This document shows positions 48,839-58,400 of a stretch of 64,000 nt of DNA, in pieces; position 1 is the stretch's first letter; every line of letters begins with the position of its first letter. Origin of the DNA: Syncephalis fuscata (lineage: Eukaryota; Zoopagomycota; Zoopagomycetes; Zoopagales; Piptocephalidaceae). A model generated the notes under the pieces. The model saw only the letters and a program-made list of their open reading frames with translations, was not told the origin of the DNA and ran no database searches. The stretch spans positions 1-64,000 of the forward strand of contig JAHLTZ010000020.1 in NCBI GenBank assembly GCA_025786725.1. Direction: 5' to 3'. Both the position numbers and the translations under genes were made by a program.

Positions 48839-49606
48839 CGGGAATTAAGTCTTTGTTGCAATATAGTGGCCGCAACGTTCTATTTTCCAGGTTTATAGTG
48901 TATCGGCATCTGCTGACTTACAGGTAAAGAGGAAACAGTGTAAATATTAATGCTACACACAAAGGATATACATATGAACACGTGATAGCATATATGACAA
49001 AGGTATGGCGCACAATGCAATAGGAAAGATTTTATGGGGTAGTAGCTTACATCTACTATTCCAGCATATATAGAAAGGCATATTGGGGATAGTACCCAGT
49101 CTAAAATGGTCAGCATGTTACAATGTAGCAGTATTAGTATTGTGCGGGTCCAAATAATAATAACAGCCCCCAAAAAACAATGGATTTATTTATTATTGCT
49201 TTTAGTTTTAATTTTGTAGCGTTGCAGTTTATACCAAAAAATAGCTTAGCACCAATATTGATTGATAGCTAAATTTAATTTATTTACTATCTGTATCGTT
49301 TATTGCTTAATCGTTATTTTGAGTAAATAAAATAACCTTGTTGCAATAAAAAAAGTGCTTATGGTAGTATAAAGCATGCTATGTTGGTTTCATATGTGGG
49401 CTCAAGAACAAAGAAAATCAGTTAATATTACGTTTCAACAAATTTGATTGTTTAATATTAGTATTTAAATAATATTTGACTTTCTGGATATACAGCAATT
49501 ATTTACAAATCAAATTATCACACACATCACCTATAACATCTACATTTCAAGTGCAATCTCATAAATTTTAAAGCCTTACACATTAGCACTACAAGTGTTT
49601 ACAACA
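48839..49606. promoter_or_regulatory. Upstream region of trypsin 3 with conserved block
   Basis: 49000-49425 is almost identical to the inverted block at 5940-6380, 43 kb away. It includes TAGTAG-N7-CTACTA at 49040-49058, 549 bp from the start codon. 49430-49590 matches the proximal promoter of trypsin 2. A minus frame of 97 codons at 48880-49173 overlaps the block and is probably incidental. Confidence 0.65.
49040..49058. promoter_or_regulatory. TAGTAG-N7-CTACTA inverted repeat, upstream of trypsin 3
   Basis: 19-bp palindrome shared with copies 1 and 2. Spacing to the ATG (549 bp) is nearly the same as for copy 1 (547 bp). Confidence 0.5.
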
Positions 49607-50527
49607 ATGTTTAAGCTGGACTTAATCACAACATTGGCCGCCATTGTGATTGCAACATCACACATGGCAAAAGCTACTCCATTCAATCCAGTAATGAAAA
49701 TCGCTGGAGGCGATAGCACCACAGTTACCGAGTTTCCTTTTACTGTGCGTCTTGTATACGATAGAACCTACTCATGCACAGGCTCCATCATTGGAGACCG
49801 CTGGATATTAACTGCCGCCCATTGTATAGTGGACACTGGAGAGTCTAAAAAAACCGGAAAAAGAGTTATAAGAAATTCATCAAAATTTGATATCAACATG
49901 GGACAAGACTCGAATATAAATCGGAATCCAATTGTTCCAAAGAGTGTTTATGTACATCCCAAGTATGACGGAATTATTGCTAGATATGACGTTGGTTTAC
50001 TGGAATTAAGTCAACCGCTTAAATTTACCGATTCTGTCCAGCCTGTCAAATTTATAAAGGATGAATCCAAATTAGCAGTAAATCAGATGCTCACAGCTGT
50101 TGGATGGGGCCAAGATCTAACGCAAAAATCTGTATCAAAACTAAACCGTGTTGACCTCTCCAACGGAGGTTCAGAGTATTGCGCCAAATCTCATCCAAAT
50201 TTTCTACCATATCGTGATCAATTATTGTGTAATAGATATGTACCCAAAAAGGGCACCTGTCACGGAGATTCCGGTGGTCCTCTATTGATCAAGGTAGCGA
50301 ACTCTAACGGTGTTGTCGGTAATAAAGCCGCTGCAGCATGGCTACAAGCTGGTGTTACTAGCTTTGGCTACAATATACTAAACCGCGACTCAGACGCTTG
50401 TGGTGCAGAAGGAACTATAAGCTTTTTTGCTCGTATAGATTATTTTATATCATGGATTGCTCAAACTAGCGGAATGCCTGTTGGTCAGTTTACGGCACCG
50501 CTACCAAAGCAATTGGAAGCTAAATAA
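49607..50527 (+). CDS. Secreted trypsin-fold serine protease (S1), copy 3
   Basis: 306 aa from the ATG at 49607, chosen by match to the paralogues; an in-frame ATG at 49595 adds four residues. Signal peptide, propeptide, K|IAGG. Triad complete: TAAHC, RYDVGLLEL, GDSGGP. Position 189 is Gly (KKGTCHGDS), not the Asp of trypsin; position 216 is Gly (TSFGYN). The pocket is predicted open and uncharged, closer to chymotrypsin- or elastase-like, which is inference. Cys pattern as in copy 2. Single exon. Confidence 0.92.
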   Translation: MFKLDLITTLAAIVIATSHMAKATPFNPVMKIAGGDSTTVTEFPFTVRLVYDRTYSCTGSIIGDRWILTAAHCIVDTGESKKTGKRVIRNSSKFDINMGQDSNINRNPIVPKSVYVHPKYDGIIARYDVGLLELSQPLKFTDSVQPVKFIKDESKLAVNQMLTAVGWGQDLTQKSVSKLNRVDLSNGGSEYCAKSHPNFLPYRDQLLCNRYVPKKGTCHGDSGGPLLIKVANSNGVVGNKAAAAWLQAGVTSFGYNILNRDSDACGAEGTISFFARIDYFISWIAQTSGMPVGQFTAPLPKQLEAK

Positions 50528-51275
50528 ATAAACCACTAATTTGTCTGATTTCATTTTAGCTAATACTTTTATTAATGTAATTAAATCAATATACATATCG
50601 CATTCGCATTAGCCAATTTTACTTAAGTCTAAAGAATAATTTTTTTGTTTGTAGATTGTACATACTGCGCCATATTGCTACGCACTCTTTCTCTGGATTT
50701 TCGACGGCTTAATAAGTACAAATAAATAATAATCTACATAAATCAAAATCCTTGTTGATCTATAAATAGTAACACAACTCAACGTAGCATCTAGGTAACA
50801 ATAGCTTAGAATAGATGGGAGTTGATTTTTATTTCTACTTTTATTTTATACCTGTTTTTAATCTGGTACAATCTACACTAGAAATACAGTCTATTAAAAA
50901 CATTAACTAATGTTCAGATCAAATCTATTTACTATTGGTACATTTTGTTGCTTAAGCGTCATTTTAAGTAAATAAAAATGCTTTATTGTAATAGGAACAA
51001 TGGTCATGGTGGCATAAGGGACGCAATGTCGATTTCATTCATAAATCCAAAGACAAAGAACACGAGTCAATATTGTACTCCAAAGGCCTGATTGTCCAAC
51101 ATTGCTATTTAAATGGCCCCAGTTTTTTAGATTTACAAGAGCTATCCAAACATCAAACATTACTCTGATCGTCTATAGCATTCGCATTTTCAGCATTATC
51201 CGGCAGCATCTTTAAGCGTTATCTGGCAGCATCTTCAAGCATTTCTGTTTATAAGCACTACAAGGATCTGCAGCA
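50528..51275. other. Intergenic region upstream of trypsin 4
   Basis: 50930-51080 is a weak copy of the trypsin upstream block (landmarks GTTGCTTAAGCGTCATTTTA, GTAAATAAA, then CATAAATCCAAAGACAAAGAA). The TAGTAG-N7-CTACTA site is absent. Confidence 0.5.
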
Positions 51276-52199
51276 ATGGCTAAAACGGACTTCCTAACAG
51301 TGTTTACCATCACCGCCTTTGCAATATTGCATGCAGCAACAGCTATTCCATTCAACCCAGTGATGAAAATTGCTGGGGGCGACATCACTACAGTTACCAA
51401 GTTTCCATTTGCCGCGCAGCTTGTATACGATCGAAGCGGCTTATGCACAGGTTCCATTATTGGAGACCGCTGGATCTTAACTGCCGCTCACTGCTTGGTG
51501 GACACTGAAGAGTCTAAAAGAACAGGAACAAAAGTTATAAAGAATCCATCGAAATTTGATATCAACATTGGACAAGACTCGAATATAAATCAAAATCCAC
51601 TTGTTCCGAAGAGTGTCTATGCACATCCCGAATATAACTGGAACAAAATTGGTAAATATGACATTGGCTTATTGGAATTAAGTCAACCGCTTAAATTTAC
51701 CGACTCTATCCAACCTGTCAAGCTTATAAAGGATGAATCCAAATTATCAGCAAATCAACCGTTCACAGCTGCCGGATGGGGCAAAGATTTAACGCAAAGA
51801 TCCACATCAAAACTAAATCGAGTTAATCTTTTCAATGGAGGACCAGAGTATTGCGGTAGAATTAATCCAGGCTATCCAGCATATCGCGATCAATTACTAT
51901 GTACCAAATATATACACAAAAAAACTCCTTGTAGTGGAGACTCTGGTGGCCCTCTATTAGTTGAAGTAATAGATTCTAGTGGCACTGTTGGTAGAAATGC
52001 CGCCGCAGCATGGCTACAGGCCGGTGTAATTGCTTCTGTTTACAATCCACGAAGGAATGATTTTAGTATCTGTGGTTCAGAAGATGATGTAGAATTTTAT
52101 GCGCGTACAGATTATTTTATACCATGGATTGCTCAAACTAGCGGAATGCCTATTGAACAGTTTACAGGATTGTTACCAAAACAATTTGAAGCCTACTAA
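51276..52199 (+). CDS. Secreted trypsin-fold serine protease (S1), copy 4
   Basis: 307 aa, single exon. Signal peptide MAKTDFLTVFTITAFAILHA..., propeptide, K|IAGG. Triad: TAAHC, KYDIGLLEL, GDSGGP. Position 189 is Thr (KKTPCSGDS). The residues usually SWG/SFG before the pocket rim are S-V-Y, so the pocket entrance differs from all other copies. The N-terminal signal sequence is the most divergent of the four, consistent with the oldest duplicate. Substrate not predictable. Confidence 0.92.
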   Translation: MAKTDFLTVFTITAFAILHAATAIPFNPVMKIAGGDITTVTKFPFAAQLVYDRSGLCTGSIIGDRWILTAAHCLVDTEESKRTGTKVIKNPSKFDINIGQDSNINQNPLVPKSVYAHPEYNWNKIGKYDIGLLELSQPLKFTDSIQPVKLIKDESKLSANQPFTAAGWGKDLTQRSTSKLNRVNLFNGGPEYCGRINPGYPAYRDQLLCTKYIHKKTPCSGDSGGPLLVEVIDSSGTVGRNAAAAWLQAGVIASVYNPRRNDFSICGSEDDVEFYARTDYFIPWIAQTSGMPIEQFTGLLPKQFEAY

Positions 52200-52603
52200 A
52201 ATAAGCAGAGCATTTGTCGATTTACTTAATCAAGCACAATAAACAACTGAACAAATCAACTTATCTGTTGCTATTTTGCTTAATATTTGTTATTACTGCA
52301 ATCAAATTGTGATAATAATAATAACTTTAAATGGACTGATGCAGCTATCACTGTTACCCCAGGGGAATCATGCAAGGGACATGTTTATTATTAATCGTCA
52401 ACCAAAGTTAACGTATCACTTTCATAGTGTGTCATCATTCTGACCCCTTATTACACTCCTGCATTTGAGCTGTAAAAGTTCATCGGACTATAATTATATA
52501 AATAATGCCAATATATAATTAATCATGTTTCCTTTGTTAACATTATCGTATAAATCTTATTTGTTTGCTTTTATACACCTAGATTCATAGGCATTATTCT
52601 AAA
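52200..52603. other. Intergenic region
   Basis: Nothing recognised. A TATA-like ATATAATTAATCAT stretch lies at about 52511. Confidence 0.4.
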
Positions 52604-53092
52604 ATGTACATCAAATTACAATCAACCTACTGTGTGCTTGCATTTGCGGCCGCACTTACCAGCGCTAGCGTAGTTAAGAATGCACCAGCTGATTCTAGTA
52701 CTAATCCTGCGGATGCCATTAATAAGTCCATTGCAAGCGCTGTTGTTGAAACGCCATTGGCCCCTGAAACAAACGCTAGTCCTGTGGTTGCATCAGTAAT
52801 ACCACCAAAGTTTTATGATGACAGGGACCATCGTATTTCATTAAATGTTGGTGCAGCCTGTGGTAGACCTGGTACAATTGCGGATTGTGGTCATGGTCTA
52901 GTCTGTGTAATCAATCCCGACGCACCTCCTCAGGTACCAGGTGTGTGTGTACCAAAAGGCATTCAATTTACTGGTCGTGGTTCCCAATGTCATGAGTGGG
53001 CACCAGTAACAACACGCTGTCTTCCTGGTCTTGAGTGCAAACCATTTGAACCAGCTCGTGGCGATGGGCCAGGTATTTGCGAACCTGTTTAA
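52604..53092 (+). CDS. Small secreted cysteine-rich protein with a duplicated 4-Cys motif
   Basis: 162 aa, single exon, family not recognised. The signal peptide covers about residues 1-21 (LAFAAALTSAS), followed by an Ala/Pro/Ser-rich linker to about residue 65. The mature C-terminal half has eight Cys in two units: C-x8-C-x5-C-x13-C (CGHGLVC core) and C-x9-C-x5-C-x13-C (CLPGLEC core). Spacing and GxxCxxGLxC form resemble dickkopf/colipase-like disulfide modules, but this is only a resemblance. It lies between secreted trypsins and a chitin-active LPMO and could be an effector or an inhibitor. Function unknown. Confidence 0.85.
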   Translation: MYIKLQSTYCVLAFAAALTSASVVKNAPADSSTNPADAINKSIASAVVETPLAPETNASPVVASVIPPKFYDDRDHRISLNVGAACGRPGTIADCGHGLVCVINPDAPPQVPGVCVPKGIQFTGRGSQCHEWAPVTTRCLPGLECKPFEPARGDGPGICEPV

Positions 53093-53218
53093 GAATAATT
53101 TCATAATAAAAATTTATGCAAATGAATTTGCTAATACGTTAAATTATTGCAGCTTTTTAAGTTTGATTAAATAACTAAAACAATATGATAAACAGTTATG
53201 ATGATGTTACACGTGTGT

Positions 53219-53243
53219 TAATAATAATAATAATAATAATAAA
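53219..53243. repeat. (AAT)n microsatellite
   Basis: About eight AAT triplets between the Cys-rich gene and the LPMO gene. Confidence 0.85.
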
Positions 53244-53359
53244 TAATTCTAGATATCACAGATAGATTGACACGTATGTTAGTATTAAATAGTACTTTAT
53301 TTACTATTATCATTTAAAATACTTTTTATAATCAATGGAATAGCATTATTAAATAATAA

Positions 53360-54031
53360 TTAGTACCAGTCGTTGGTGTAGCCATCGGAACGTGGTCGAG
53401 CGCCCTGTGGGATGGTCATGACTGGGCATTGTTTATAGTATTGATAGCCGTCAGTGCCTCTGCCATAGATCCATTGATCGATGTATGGAGTGTTTGGCAA
53501 ATTGGCCACCATCATCTGCTGACCAGTGATGCTACCATCTGATGGACCATTGATGTGAATATCGGCACAGTTCATGTAGAATTCGCGATTGCCTTCGGCG
53601 TTGACCCAGCTCCAACCAAACGTGGCTGTGCCTCCTCGGGCACCACGGGGAACTGGTACATCGTAACTACGTGCTCCGTTGAAGCAGCTACCAAAGACGG
53701 TCTTTAGCACTACAAAGTTTTGGTTGTCGTAAGAAATTGAAAACTGACAATGGCCGCCCTTATGGCTGTTGATTATATTGAATTCAACATGGATAGATCC
53801 ACCAGCATTGTAGCTAACGTTGGCAGGGCCAGGTCGAGAATGGCGGCAAGGGAAGTCACCAGGCAATGCAGGACTATTGAGTGGTGCCTCTAGATTGTAG
53901 TCGACTGGATAGCTGCGATTGGAGCGGGCACCGCGGGCAGGTGGTGTTGACATACTGACGTGGCCCAGCACGCCCTCCATGACACCAAGACTAAGAACAG
54001 CTATGGCAATAATGCTTTTCCAAGAGATCAT
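53360..54031 (-). CDS. AA11-like lytic polysaccharide monooxygenase, secreted
   Basis: Copper enzyme that oxidatively cleaves chitin (known AA11 activity). 223 aa, single exon. The start at 54031 (MISWKSIIAIAVLSLG) gives a clean signal peptide whose cleavage after GVLG exposes His-1 (HVSMSTPPARG), required for the copper histidine brace; the longer in-frame start at 54076 does not. The second brace His is in SHKGGHCQFSISYD and the axial aromatic is in NREFYMNCADIHI, both in AA11 positions. Cys residues fit the family disulfides. There is no extra chitin-binding module; the protein ends with an uncharacterised tail of about 50 residues. It neighbours secreted proteases. Confidence 0.85.
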   Translation of the reverse strand: MISWKSIIAIAVLSLGVMEGVLGHVSMSTPPARGARSNRSYPVDYNLEAPLNSPALPGDFPCRHSRPGPANVSYNAGGSIHVEFNIINSHKGGHCQFSISYDNQNFVVLKTVFGSCFNGARSYDVPVPRGARGGTATFGWSWVNAEGNREFYMNCADIHINGPSDGSITGQQMMVANLPNTPYIDQWIYGRGTDGYQYYKQCPVMTIPQGARPRSDGYTNDWY

Positions 54032-55069
54032 TATTATTATTATTATCGATAGGTGTTGAACAAAAACAAATAGCAAAGTAAAGCGTGACGATTAAAATCG
54101 TTTGATGGTAATTGAGTGTTGACTGCGTTGTGAATGATAGTCGTTAGTTTGCTGATATATTCTCCGTTTATATACTGCTAAAATAAGTGCTATGGCTTTA
54201 ATTGTTTATTTGCATTCGTATTACAGAATTGCCGCAGATCTATGCATTAACTAATGAGCGTTTATGCAAATCATCAATGCATTAGCAAAAGGCCCATTCA
54301 TTATTAAACTGTTGTACCATGTCACTGATCACAGCCTTGATTTTCTCATACCAATAATCTTTCTATAGCGACAACAACAGGCTAATACGACGTACAAACC
54401 ATGCAACTCCACAAATACCATTAAACTAAACAGTTTAGTGTAGCCACATTTCTGGTTTATTAAAAAACCACCAACATTTATTCGGTAACTGTTGTGTATA
54501 CGGTTGGTTTATTGTCATTGCATTAAACACTTGCCTTGTAGCCTACTCTATTCCCTACAACTATTATGTGATGATGACCAATTTTCTAATAATAAAACAA
54601 TGTTTGACTAAGATAATGCTAATTAAATAATTTGCTTACTTGTTTAGAATGGGTATATCAGTGTGTAAACGCCATTATAACTTATTTATCACAATGTATA
54701 TAACCAACGCCATTGTTAATAAACAGTATATATTTTATAGCCAATACATAAAGATATAGTAATACTGTTGTTGCGCAATGCAATGCATGTATACCACCAA
54801 TTAGTGTCAAGTCTGGTCGTTAATGTAATTGTTGAGCAAATAAACCAAAATAGTTCGACTAGATCAGTTTCAAGTCAACTCGAATTCAAATTTACAGTAT
54901 AAAATTTAAATGCAAATTACACCACAAACTAATTAATTAAGCTATTAATTAAACATTTTTAATACAATTAGATGCTATTGTTGTTGTATATTATGTACTC
55001 AAAAGCATGCTAACGCGTTGTTTTTTGTAAACTTAAGTTTTGGAATGTAATGTTAATAGCAGCTAATAT
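54032..55069. other. AT-rich intergenic region upstream of LPMO and left of the retrotransposon
   Basis: LPMO promoter side. No gene or RNA seen. Before the insertion, 55060-55073 was the immediate 5' flank of the 5S rRNA gene now at 60391. Confidence 0.5.
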
Positions 55070-55073
55070 TTCA

Positions 55074-55410
55074 TGTAACGCGGGTAGAGACTCGAGCTAA
55101 AGCGTTACTAAGAACAGGGTAGGAATATACTCCGAGTGAGTATATTATACGAGAAGTGATTGTGGGATAATGATAATGTTTATTTAGTTAATAATAACGA
55201 CGCGTTATATAGCATCGATTGCGGGGTAACTATAGGTGTGTATCTGACATTGTCAGGTACGTGGGGTAGATTAGTAGTCATGTACCTTACTTCGTAGGGT
55301 ACTTGTACTATACCGGAGGTGTATATAGGCCTCTTAGATACATAATAGGCCAGCTATTAATTGATCAGTTCATTTGCCTTTTGGTATGTATAAGCAATAA
55401 ACGCTTAACA
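55074..55410 (-). repeat. 3' LTR
   Basis: 337 bp, plus-strand ends TGTAACG...CTTAACA. No difference from the other LTR was found on reading both through. Confidence 0.96.
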
Positions 55411-55412
55411 TG

Positions 55413-55420
55413 CCCCCCCT
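55413..55420 (-). other. Polypurine tract
   Basis: On the minus strand, AGGGGGGG lies two bases before the 3' LTR: the expected priming site for plus-strand DNA synthesis. Confidence 0.8.
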
Positions 55421-55440
55421 TCGAAGCTGAACGTCCCTGT

Positions 55441-58400
55441 TCACGGCTGACGGAATCGTCGTAAGGTGGAACGTATAGTGCCAGAGCGGACTTCAGGTAT
55501 CAATTGTTGGTATTCGTGGTATGGACGAAGTCGGTCGACATGCACTGTGTCTTGGTGGTTGTCTTTATCGGTAATAATATAGGCGCCGTTGTGTAGTGGA
55601 CGTATTATTTTGTACGGACCATCGAATAAGTTAGTGAATTTACCACTACCTGGTAACATGACGCGAAGCAAGACTAAATCGTTCGATTGGAACTGGCGAG
55701 GTTGGATGTAGTAGTCATAACGTTCTTTCTGTCGCATTTGCGCTTGATGTGTATTGGACTGAGCTTCCTCTCTTAATTGCGGTAAACTGAGGTGTATTTG
55801 TTGTAATCGGGTATTCAGTTCTTCTTCTTCATCAGCAAAATCAATTCGTTGGCTAGTCCATATGGCTGGCGTTTTCATTTCATACCCGTATAATAAATAG
55901 CTAGGTGTATACTGGGTTGTATTGCTGACCATAGTGCGAATGGTTAGTAAGGCTTTCCATAATTCAGTGTCCCAATGTTCATTTCCATCTGTTAACCGAA
56001 TTAACTGATCTTTTAGTGTGCGATTGAGTCGTTCGACTTGGCCATTTGCTTGTGGACGATATGCAGTGGTGGGAGTGTGGTTGATATTTAAATATCGGAA
56101 GAATTCGTCGGCCAAATTACTAGTAAAGTCGGATCCACGGTCCGTGATGATTTGTTGTGGAACGCCGTAATGGGATACTACATCTTCTACCAGGAAGGTG
56201 ATAATAGTTTCAGTGGTGATATCCTTGGTAGCGCGTGCAATGGGCCATTTGGTGAAGTAATCGACCGCAGTGAGGATGTATCGGTTTTGTCGATGACCGA
56301 TGGGTCGTACTGGTCCGATAGCGTCAACTCCGACTATCTGGAATGGTCGTTCGGATGAAATGGGGTGTAATTCTTCTTGTCGAGTGGGTCCGACGGTATT
56401 ACGTTGACATAAATCGCATCCTTTCACAATTTCTTTCACAATTTTATATAAACTAGGACCAGCAAATCGTTGTTTGACTCGGTTCCAGGTATTTTCCACT
56501 CCATTGTGTGCTTCATTATGGATTTGTCTAATCGCATCCCATGCATTTCGCTCGTGTAATACTTCCTTTAATCCATTCTTACCTTTCTGATATAACTTAC
56601 CTTCTGATAATTGGTATCCGCGTGCTCGGTTACGTATCTTTTGCCTATCTACTTCGGTGGCATCTCTTGGGTATTCGAAATTGGATAAATAGTTACGTGT
56701 GGCATGGTAGATGAGAAAGTCCATTGCCAACAGGTCGTTTTCGTTTTCGTTTTCTACGTCTTCAACCGGATATCGGGATAAAAAATCAGCCGGGTTGGTA
56801 TTGCCTTTTATGTGTTTGACATCAAAGTCGTATTCCATTAAAGTCAATTGCCATCTAGCTAGTCTTCCCGTTAGTCTTTCCGACGTTTTAAACAGTTGTA
56901 ATAACGCCGAATGATCTGTACAGAGAGTAAACTTTCTTCCCCATAAATAGTGACGGAAATGTTTGACTGCCCAAATAACTGCTAGTCCTTCCAGGTGAGT
57001 AGGACTGTAATTCTGTTCAGCTTTGCTTAATCCTCTGCTAGCATAGCTGATTACTACTTCTTTCTTTTCACTGGTTGCTTGGTGTAATATAGCACCTAAT
57101 CCTTTTCCGGATCCATCTGTGGTGAGTATGAACGGTAGATTCCAGTCGACGAAGGCGAGTATTGGTGCTTGTATTAATTGCTGTTGTAGCGTGCGGAAGG
57201 CGTCTTCCTGTTCGTCGTTCCAATTCCATTGCGTGTCTTTTTTGACTAGTTTGTTCAATGGTTTAGCGATTGCGGCGAACTTGGGTACAAAGCGACGATA
57301 ATAGCTAGCAAGGCCGATAAACGATCGTACAGCTTTAACGTTCGTTGGGGGTGTTGCTAACTGTATAGCTTCGATTTTTCCAGGTGCTGGTGCTAGGCCG
57401 GCAGCGGATACAGTAAATCCAAGGTATTCCAGACCTCGGTAGCCAATAAAACATTTGGCGGGTGACAATTGTAGCTGGACTTTTCGGCATCGTTCGAATA
57501 CTTGTTGTAAATGTACCATGTGTTCTTGTAAGTCCTTGGAGTAAATGATAATATCATCGATAAATATAATAACGAATTTCCATAGCATATCGTGAAATAT
57601 ATCTTCCATCATACGTTGATAGGTACCTGGTGCATTGGATAAGCCAAACGGCATTACCAAAAAACGATAAAAGCCACCACCTGGTATAGCAAATGCGGTT
57701 TTATCTTTGTCGGTTTCGGTAGCCAGTGGTACTTGCCAATAACCTGAGCGTGCGTCTAGCGTGGTGTAAATAGTTGCACCACCTAGTGCGTCCATCATTT
57801 CGTCAATCAATGGTAATGGGTAGTTATCGCGCTTGGTAATAGCGTTTAACTTCCTATAGTCTACACACAGACGTAGGCCACCATTCTTCTTCTTGATTGG
57901 TACCAATGGTGCACACCATGGCGATTGAGCAGCTTCAATCACGCCACTTTGCATCATTTTATCGATTTCTTCTTTGATCGGTTGGATCATGGCTTGCGGT
58001 ACTCGATACGGCTTAATTTTGATTGGTGGGTGATCGCCAGTATCAATGGAGTGTGTGGCAGCCGTAGTACGTCCCAATTGCTCAATATCTTCTGCAAATA
58101 CATCTGTGTATTGTTGGGTAAGTTCGACAAACGGTTGTCGATCTTCTGGTACTACTGGATCATATGCGGCCGTGGGTGTTTCTACTACCACACCGAATAG
58201 ATCATCTTCCTTGTCGGAAGTCGTTTCTTCTTCGTCAGTTGAATCGGTGAAATCTTTAAGCAGCATTGCTTCCATTTCTTCTTCCGTGGATGGTTTGAAT
58301 AGTTCTTCTAACTCATGGTCGAACTTAATGTTCAATACGGACGACTCATCATCTTCTTCTTCGTATTGGATAGGTCTATCCTCAGTAACCATTGGCATAG

